A DNA stretch of 64,000 bases, taken from positions 2,889,001-2,953,000 of the forward strand of contig JARFIW010000115.1 in NCBI GenBank assembly GCA_036346225.1, in the 5' to 3' direction. Within the stretch, counting starts at the first letter, position 1. The number at the start of each line of letters is the position of its first letter. The position numbers were made by a program, and so were the translations under genes. This DNA is from Platerodrilus igneus (lineage: Eukaryota; Arthropoda; Insecta; Coleoptera; Lycidae). This document shows, piece by piece, positions 13,001 through 22,000 of this stretch. The notes under the pieces were generated by a model, which ran no database searches, was not told where the DNA came from, and saw nothing but the letters and a program-made list of their open reading frames with translations.

Positions 13001-16000
13001 CAAAAATATTTCTTTTGTAAAGTTTATTGATTCTATTTGTGAAGAGATCGCGAGAAATTTCATTTCCTTGAAATCAACAAATATTTTTTTAGTAAAATTT
13101 ATTGGTTTTATTTCAAACGAGACCAAGAGAAAATTCATTCGTTTGGAATCAACATATACTTCCTTTTGTAAAATTTATTGCTTCTATTTGAAAAGAAATT
13201 GAGAGAAATTTTATTGGTTTGGAATCAACAATTTTTTAAGTAAAATTTACTGGTTTATTTGGGAAGAGACCGCAAGAAATTTTATTCGTTTGGAACCAAC
13301 AAACAATTTTCTTTTATAAAATTTATTGGTCCTATTTAGGAAGAGGTCGCGAGAAATTTTATTTGTTCGGAATCAAAAAAAAATATTTCTTTTTGTAACA
13401 TTTATTGATTCTATTTCTGAACAAACAGGTCGAGAAAAAGTCTATTCATTTGAAATCAAAAAATATTTCTTTCTGTCAAATTTATTGATGCTATTTGAGA
13501 AGGGATCGCGAAAAATTTTAGTTTTTTGAAATCAACAAATATCTTTTTGTAAAATTTATTGGTTTTCTTTCAGAATAAATCAAGACAAATTTTATTCGTT
13601 TGGAATCAAAAAATATTTTTTTAAGTGAAATTTATTGGCTTATTTGGGAAGAGAACCCACGAAATTTTATTCTTTGGAACCAACAAATAATTTTTCGTTT
13701 TTTAAAATCTATTGGTTCTACTTGAAAATAAATCATGAAATTTTATTCGTTTGGAATCAACAAATATCTTTTTTAAGTAAAATTATTGGTTTATTTGGGA
13801 AGAGAAAGCAAGAAATTTTATTCGTTTGGAACCGACAAATAATTTTTTTTTAAATTTATTTGTTCTGTTTGAGAAGAGATGGGAAGAAATTTTATTCATT
13901 GGGAATCAACCAATCATTTCTTTTTGAAAAATTTATTGGTTCTATTTGAGAAAAATTGAGAAAAACCTTATTAATTTGAAACCAAGAAACAATTATTTTG
14001 TTTAATTTATTGGTTCTATTTGAGAAGAGAACGACACACATTTTACTCGTTTGGAATCAACAAATAATTTTTTATAAATTTATCGTTTCCATTTAAGAAA
14101 AAATTGAAAAAAAATGTATTTGGTTGGAGTCAACAAATATTATTTTTAATTTATTGGTTCTATTTGAAAGATCGAGAGTAATTTTATTTGTTTCGAACCA
14201 ACAATTTTTTAATATTTATTAATTCTATTTGGGAAGAGATTGTCAGAAACTGTATTCGTTTAGAATCAACAAATATTTTTTTAAAATTTTATTGGCTCTA
14301 TTCGAGAAGAGATCGAGAGAAATTTTATTTGTTGGGTATCAACAAATAATTTTCTTCTTGTAAATTTATCGGTTCTATTTGAGAAGAGATCCAGGAATAT
14401 TTTATTGCTTTCGAATCAACAAATAATTTTTTTAATCTATCAGTTCTATTTGAGAAGAGGTCGAGAAACATATTATTCATTTCGATTCAACAATTTTTTT
14501 TTGTAATATTGTTGGTTCTATTTGAGAAGAGATCGAGAGGAATTTTAATTGTTTCGAATCAATAAATAATATTTTTTTGTAAAATTATCGGTTTTATTTG
14601 AGAAGAGATCGAGGAAGATTTTATTCGTTTCCAATCAACAAATAATTTTTCTTAGATTATCGGTTCTATTTGAGAAGAGATCGAGAAAAATCATTATTCG
14701 TTTTCATTCAACAAATAATTTATTTTAAATTTTCGGTTCCATTTGAGAAGAGATCGAGAAAAATATTATTTGTTTCGATTTAAGAAATAATTTGTTGGTT
14801 TTATTTGAGAAGAAATTGATAGAAATTTTTTTTTTTAATCAATAAATAATTTTCTGCTTGTAAAATTTATCGGTTCTCTTTGAGAAGAGATCGTAGAAGA
14901 TTTTATTCGTTTCGAAACAACAAATAATTTTTTTTAAATTATCGGTTTTATTTGAGAAGAGATCGAGAAAAATATTATTCGTTTCGATTCAACAAATAAT
15001 TTGTCGGTTTTATTTGAGAAGAGATCTATAGAAATTTTAATAGTTTCAAATCAATAAATATTTTTTTTTTTGAAAATTTATCGGTTCTATTTGAGAAGAG
15101 ATCGAGAGCAATTTTATTTGTTTCGAATCAACAAATAATTTTTTTAAATTATCAGTTCCATTTGAGAGGAGGTCGAGAAAAATATTATTCGTTTCGAATC
15201 AACAAATAATTTATTGATTTTATTTGAGAAGAAATCGATAGAAATTTTATTCGTTTCGAATCAACAAGTAATTTTTTTTGTAAAATTATCGGTTCTATTT
15301 GAGAAGAGATCGAGACAAATTTTATTTGTTTGGTGTCAACAAATAATATTTTTCTTGTAAAATCTATCGGTTCTATTTGAAAAGAGATCAAGGAAGATTT
15401 TATTTGTTTCGAATCAACAAATAATTTGTTTTCTCTTTTAAAATTATCGGTTCTATTTGAAAAGAGATCGAGAAAAAGATTATTCGTTTCGATTCAACAA
15501 ATAATTTATTGGTTTTATTTGAGAAGAGATTGAGACAAATTTTATTTGTTTGGGGTCAACAAATAATATTTTTCTTGTAAAATCTATCGGTTCTATTTGA
15601 AAGGAGATCAAGGAAGATTTTATTTGTTTCAAATCAACAAATAATTTGTTTTCTCTTTTAAAATTATCGGTTCTATTTTAAAAGATGTCGAGAAAAAGAT
15701 TATTCGTTTCGATTCAACAAATAATTTATTGGTTTTATTTGAGAAGAAATCGGTAAAAATTTTATTCGTTTCGATTCAACAAATAATTTTTTTGTAAAAT
15801 TTATTTGTTCTGTTGAGAAAAGAGCGATACACATTTTATTTGTTTGAAATCAACAAATAGTATTTTTTTAATTTATCATTTATATTTGAGAAAAAATTGA
15901 GAAAAAATTTATTTGATTGGAGTCGACAAATATTGTTTTTAATTTGAGAAGAGATCCAGAAAAATTTTTTTGCGTTTCAATTCAACAAATAATTTTTTTT

Positions 16001-19000
16001 GTACAATTAGCGGTTCTATTTGAGAAGAGATCGAGAGACATTTTATTTGTTTGGTATCAACAAATTTTCTTTTCCTTGTAAAAGTTTTCGGTTCTATTTG
16101 AAAAGAGATCAAAAAACATTCTTTTTGTAAAATTATCGGTTCTATTTGAGAAGAGATCGAGAGAAATTTTAATCGTTTTGAATCAATAAATAATTTGTTT
16201 CCTTTTGTAAAATTATCGGTTTTATTTAAGAAGAGATCGAGAGAAATTTTAATCGTTTCGTATCAATAAATAATTTTTTTTTCTTTTGTAAAATAATCAG
16301 TTCAATTTGAGAAGACATCGTGAGAAATTTTATTTGTTTGGTATCAACAAATTATATTTTTTTATAAAATTTATCGGTTCTATTTGAGAAGAGATCGAGG
16401 AACATTTTATTGCTTTCAAATCAACAAATAATTTTTTTTAAATTATCAGTTTTTTTTGAGAAGAGTTCGAACAAAATATTATTTGTTTCGATTCAACAAA
16501 TAATTTGATGGTTTTATTTGAGAAGAGATCGATAAACATTTTATTCGTTTCGCATCAATAAATAATTCTTTTTTTAAAATTATCGGTTCTATTTGAGAGG
16601 AGATCGAAAGAAATTTTAATCGTTTTGAATCAATAAATAATTTTTTTTCTTTTGTAAAATTATCGGTTCTCTTTGAGAAGAGATCGAAAAAAAATTTATT
16701 TGTTTTGGTATCAACAAATAATATTTTTCTTGTAAAATTTATCGGTTCTGTTTGAGAAGAAATCAAGGAAGATTTTATTGCTTTCGAATCAACAAATAAT
16801 TTTTTTTAAATTATCGGTTCCATTCGAGAAGAGATTAAAAGAAAATTTAATCGTTTCGAATCAATAAATCATTTTTTTTCTTTTGTAAAATTATCGGTTC
16901 CATTTAAGAGGAGGTCGTGAGAAATTTTATTTGTTTGGTATCAACAAATAATTTCTTCTTGTAAAATTATCGGTTTTATCTGATAAGAGATTGAGAAACA
17001 TTTTTTTTTTGTTTCGAATCAATAACTTCTTTTTTATTTTGTAAAATTATCGGTTCTACTTGAGAAGAGATCGAGCGAAATGTGAATCGTTTTGAATCAA
17101 TAATTTGTTCTTTTATAAAATTATTGGTTCTATTCGAGAAGAGATCGAGAGAAATTTTATTCGTTTCGAATCAACAAAATTTTTTTTGTAAAATTTATCG
17201 GTTCTATTTGAGAAGAGATCAAGAAAGATTTTATTGCTTTCGAATCAACAAATAATTTTTTTTAAATTATCGGTTCCATTTGAGAAGAGATCGAAAGAAA
17301 TTTACACGTTTTAAATCAATAAATTTTTTTTGTCTTTTGTAAAATTATCGGTTCTATTTAAGAGGAGGTCGTGAGAAATTTTATTTGTTTGGTGTCAAAT
17401 CTTTTTTTGTAAAATTTATCGGTTTTATCTGATAAGAGATCCAGAAAGATTTTTTTCGTTTTGAATCAATAATTTTTTTTCTTTCGTAAAATTATCGGTT
17501 CTATTTAGGAAGAGGTCGAGAAAGATTCTATACGTTTGGAATCAACAAATCATTTTTTAGGCTTTGGTCTACTTGGTTTGTTTTTTACAGAAATGAAGTT
17601 AAAAAAATTGTACCTGATACCTAGATGGCTTGTATATTTAGGTCTGGTGGTTCTGGCGCAGGTTCAAGTCAACCTAACCTTATATGTTCATACCTGTGAA
17701 AGCCCTAGATCAGGCAGCCATTCGCTCGAGACCCACGTATGTCCCAGCTGCGCAATGCACGGGTACCTAAGAAGAGCAGGATGCCGATGTTCTTCGATAG
17801 CCAACCTCAACTTCTTCCGATGCATCGGATGCGTTATACCCAATCCGCACTCCAGCTCAATATCGTTGAGTTCCAGTAGCACCTGACCAGTTAAATCACC
17901 AATCTATAAGATTCATCGCCTATCATTTGTTTTAAGCAACATTTCGGCCCAAACAAAAAAAAATCAATTAATTACCTTTCCACTTTTGATATTTTCGGCG
18001 CATCGGGCGCCATACTGCGGCATACCCAAGGCTACCTCGAGCCACGCTAGGACAGTCGGCGCGCGCCATCTTTCCATAGGAACCGTTGACGCCTCGCGGA
18101 GTAGACGCAGCTTTTCGGCGTAGCCTTCTTCGGTTAATGGCGACCAACTTCGATACGGATCGTAAGCTTCACCTGGAATGTTTATATTAGTAAAGCGATA
18201 GGTTATGTATGTGCTTACAGTCCTGCAGCGAGCTCGCTTTGCTACGATGTCGGGAACGCGCAAACACCCTTGAAATACTACCCCAGGTGCCTCCTCGACT
18301 TCCGCCGAAACGGCTCTGCGCTGTTTTCAAACGGCGACTTATCGAAGGCGGCGGTTCTGTTTCAACAGGCGAGTTCAGCTGCTCCACCGACCTCGAAAGC
18401 GTTGCAGCGTCGAGGGAGCGCGAAAACGAGTTGGCGTTTAGCGGCGAAAGCGTGGGACTGCAGTCTTTTGGTGTTGATACTGGTACACATAACCTAAAAG
18501 TACGTTAAAACAGTGACGTTGTACTTACGCTGATACATATGCGGAGGCGGAATTGATGAAACAAGAGATACAGAGTCCATCTCAGGGCCGCCTTCGACTG
18601 TTATAGTCGGAGTTGCGTCAGTTGAATCAGATAGATTACCGCCGATCGATGTGGTTCCACTTTCACGGTCGGAACTGACGCGCACGCCTGAGTCTGCACT
18701 ACAGCTACCACGGTCGCCTAGGACGCCCAGGCCGTGGTGGCCCGAGAGGAGACCACTCGAGCTGGGAGTGTGCGCGCCGCCGTTGGTGTGGCGTGATATC
18801 GATAACGATTCTTGGTCAGACAGGCAACCACTCGATACCAACTGTCTCCTCGCCTGCACCTGTAAACCTAATACAAATTTAGTCACAGACCGGCTACATA
18901 CATCGCTGAGATGATCCTGGGCTTGCTGTAGCTGTAGCTCCTTGGCGTTGAGCTGCGCGGCCAACGACAGGCTGCGTTCGGCTTCATCGCGCGCGTGCCT

Positions 19001-22000
19001 AAGTAGACTCCAGCGCTCGCGCTCACGCTCTTCACGTTCATTCGAGAGCTGCTGAAGCGAAGTCTCATTCTCACGTACTCTCTGCAACATAATTTTTATA
19101 ACCCGTTCCACCTTAAACTAATACAAACCTGTTCGTAGTTCCTTATAAAATCGCGCAGCTCTTTCTCCTTGTCCTCGAGCGTCGCGTACAGCTGTTTCAA
19201 CTGGTTCAACAAATCAAACTTTTCGGCTTTTAGACGTTTCCGGTCCGATTTCAACGCCGATATCGCCTCGCGAGCCAGTTGGAGCTCTATCTCGAGGTCT
19301 TTGTATCGTACGGGATTGGTGGCGATGTCGTCTTCGGTTAGTTTGGAACGTTCCGCTAAAGCGGATGTTGCGCCTGAGACAACTAGGCGTCGTAGTCGTG
19401 TTATTTCGGCTTGCAGGCGTTCGTTTTCGAGGCGCATTCGGCGTAAGGCAGTCGTCTGGTAAGGTGTGAGCGATGGTGAAAGTGCTGGGTTTCCTTCCGA
19501 GCTTCGTGGTGAACGTGGTGAAGACGATTCGACAGCTAGAAAGAAATAAACGACTAATTGGGTGAGCTTAGCTTGATTTCGTGAGCTCAAACAAGCTCGT
19601 ACGAGTCTAATTTTGGTGGACGAGCGGTCTCTTGCTAGGAATCTCTACGGTTCCTGCTTTGTAGTCCGCCACAAATTGCTTAGAATTAAGGTATTCCTTA
19701 GGAAGTTTTTTAGGTTGGAGGAGCACACGTTCCTGGTGCTTGTGGTGGAGGGGGTCTAGGTCGTGTTTGAAGTGGGATTGTTAGGATCTGTACCGTAAGA
19801 GTTTTTTTTCATCTTGTAACATATCTTAGATCTGCTCACATCTGTGGGGATCAAGAGGCGCTGCAGGTGGGCGGTTTTTTGCTAGGAAGCTCTACGGTTC
19901 CTGCTTGAAGTCCGCCGTATATTGCTTACAAACAAGGTATTCTTTAGGAAGTTTTTTAGGTTGGAGGGGTGTGTTCCTGGTGCTTGTGGTGGAGGGGGTC
20001 TAGGTCGTATTTGAAGTGGGATTGTTAGGATCTGAACCGTAAAGGAAATCGATATCGGGAGTGTCTTTTTTTAATTTTTCTGACATATCTTAGATCTGCT
20101 CACATCTCGGATGTGTCTGTGGGGATCTAGAGGCGTTGCGGGTGGGTGGTCTCTTGCTAGGATTCTCTACGGTTCCTGCTTTGTAGTCCACCGCAAATTG
20201 CTTGGAATTAAGGTATTCTTTAGGAAGTTTTTAGGGTGGAATGGCTGTGCTTCTGGTGCTTGTGGTGGAGGGGATCTAGGTCGTGTTTGAAGTGGGATTG
20301 TTACGATCTGAACCGTAAAGGGAATCGATATCGGAAGTGTCAATTTTTCCATTTTTCTATCATATTTTAGATCAGCTCACGTCTCGGGAGTGTCAGTGAG
20401 GATCTAGAGGCGTTGAGGGTGGGCGGTCTTTTGCTAGGAACCTCTACGGTTCCTGCCTTGTGGCCGCCGCAAATTGCTTAGAATCAAGGTATTCTTTAAA
20501 AATATTTTTAAGGTGGAGAGGGTGTGTTCCTGGTGCTTGTGATGGAGGGGGTCTAGGTCGTGTAGGTGGCTTCGTGGCGTAGTGATATGTGTGTGACTAC
20601 TATGCTCAAGGTTCCGGGTTCGAATCCCGACATGGTCCGCTAGAAAAATGTTAGACGAGCAGTTTAGGTTGGAGGGGGCGTGTTCCTGGTGCTTGTGATG
20701 GAGGGGGTCTAGGTCGTGTAGGTGGCTTCGTGGCGTAGTGATATGTGTGTGACTACTATGCTCAAGGTTCCGAGTTCGAATTCCGACATGGTCCGCTAGA
20801 AAAATGTTAGACGAGCAGTTTAGGTTGGAGGGGGCGTGTTCCTGGTGCTTGTGGTGGAGGGGGTCTAGGTCGTGTTTGAAGTTGGATTGTTAGGATCTGA
20901 ATCGTAGAACAAATCGATATCGGGAGTTTTTTTCATTTTCTAACATATCTTAGATCTGCTCACATTTCAAGAGGATCTGTGGGGATCTAGAGGCGTTGCG
21001 GGTGGGCGGTCTCTTGCTAGGAATTTCTACGGTTCCTGCTTTGTAGTCCACCGCAAATTGCTTAGAATCAAGGTATTCTCTAGGAAGTTTTTTAAGTTGG
21101 AGGGAGAGTGTTCCTAGTGCCTGTGGTGGAGGGGGTCTAGGTCGTGTTTGAAGTGGGATTGTTTGGATCTGAACCGTAAAGGAAATCGATATCAGGGATT
21201 TTTTTTTTCATTTTCTAACATATCTTAGATCAGCTCACTTCTCGGGAGTATCTGTGGGGATCTAGAGGTGTTGCGGGTGGGCGGTCTCTTGCTAGGAATC
21301 TCTACGGTTCCTGCTCTGTAGTCCGTCGCAGATTGCTTAAGTTAAGGTATCCTTTACGGTTCAGATCCTAACAATCCCACTTCAAACACGACTTAGACCC
21401 CCCTCCACCAGAAGCACCAGGAACACACCCCCTTCAACCTAAAAAACTTTCTAAAGGATACCTTAACTTTAAGCAATCTGCGACGGACTACAGAGCAGGA
21501 ACCGTAGAAATTCCTAGCAAGAGACCGCCCACCCGCAACGCCTCTAGATCACCACAGACACCCCCGAGATGTGAGCAGATCTAAGATATGTTAGGAAAAA
21601 AAATAACACCCCGATATCGATTTCCTTTACGGTTCAGCTCCTAACAATCCCCCTTCAAACACGACCTAGACCCCCTCCACCACAAGCGCCAGGAACACAC
21701 CCCCTTCAACCTAAAAAACTTTCTAAAGGATACCTTAACTTAAAGCAATCTGCGACGAATTACAAAGCAGGAACCGTAGGGATTTCTAGCAAGAAACCGC
21801 CCACCCGCAACGCTTCTAGATTCCCACAAACACCCCCAGATGTGATCTGATCTAAGATATGTTAGAAAATGAAAAAAAAACTCCAGATATCGATTTCCTT
21901 TACGGTTCAGATCCTAACAATCTCACTTCAAACTCAACCTAGGCCCCCCTCACCACACGGACCAGAAACACACCCCCTCCAACCTAAAAAACTTCATAAA

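Larger units (their letters stand above)
1850..17558. repeat. ~75-bp AT-rich satellite filling the giant kazrin intron
   Basis: Roughly 200 head-to-tail units of about 73-80 bp. Each has an AT-rich spacer plus conserved words: ttcgtttggaatcaacaaat or ttcgtttcgattcaacaaat, then a T run, then gtaaaatttattggttc or aaaattatcggttc, then tatttgagaagagatcgag. Units at 2-6 kb favour the tttggaa / gggaagaga variants and alternate long and short forms. Units at 14-17.5 kb are more uniform (atcggttctatttgagaagagatcg). Interruptions are a putative solo LTR, an ATT microsatellite and a large duplication with an A/T-only block. Open frames rich in F, I, K and N within it are by-products of the repeat. Confidence 0.95.
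19620..21356 (+). repeat. 275-bp tandem repeat in kazrin intron 2, forward block
   Basis: About six units begin near 19624, 19871, 20148, 20422, 21006 and 21281 at the word gcggtctcttgctagg. Each runs through ctacggttcctgctttgtag, ttaggttggaggg, gtggtggagggggtctaggt, ggattgttaggatctgaac, atcgatatcggga and aacatatcttagatctgctc. Unit 4 is expanded by two tRNA-like insertions. Not coding. Confidence 0.92.

Noticed and set aside
1850..17558. Centromeric satellite
   Set aside because: It sits inside a gene intron with intact exons on both sides; no evidence for centromere identity.
18209..18914. Plus-strand frames opposite kazrin exons
   Set aside because: Antisense shadows of GC-rich kazrin exons; the minus strand has matching splice sites and a recognised protein.
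20568..20794. Functional tRNA genes
   Set aside because: Anticodon stem and acceptor stem do not pair fully; duplicated as part of a repeat, so called tRNA-derived.
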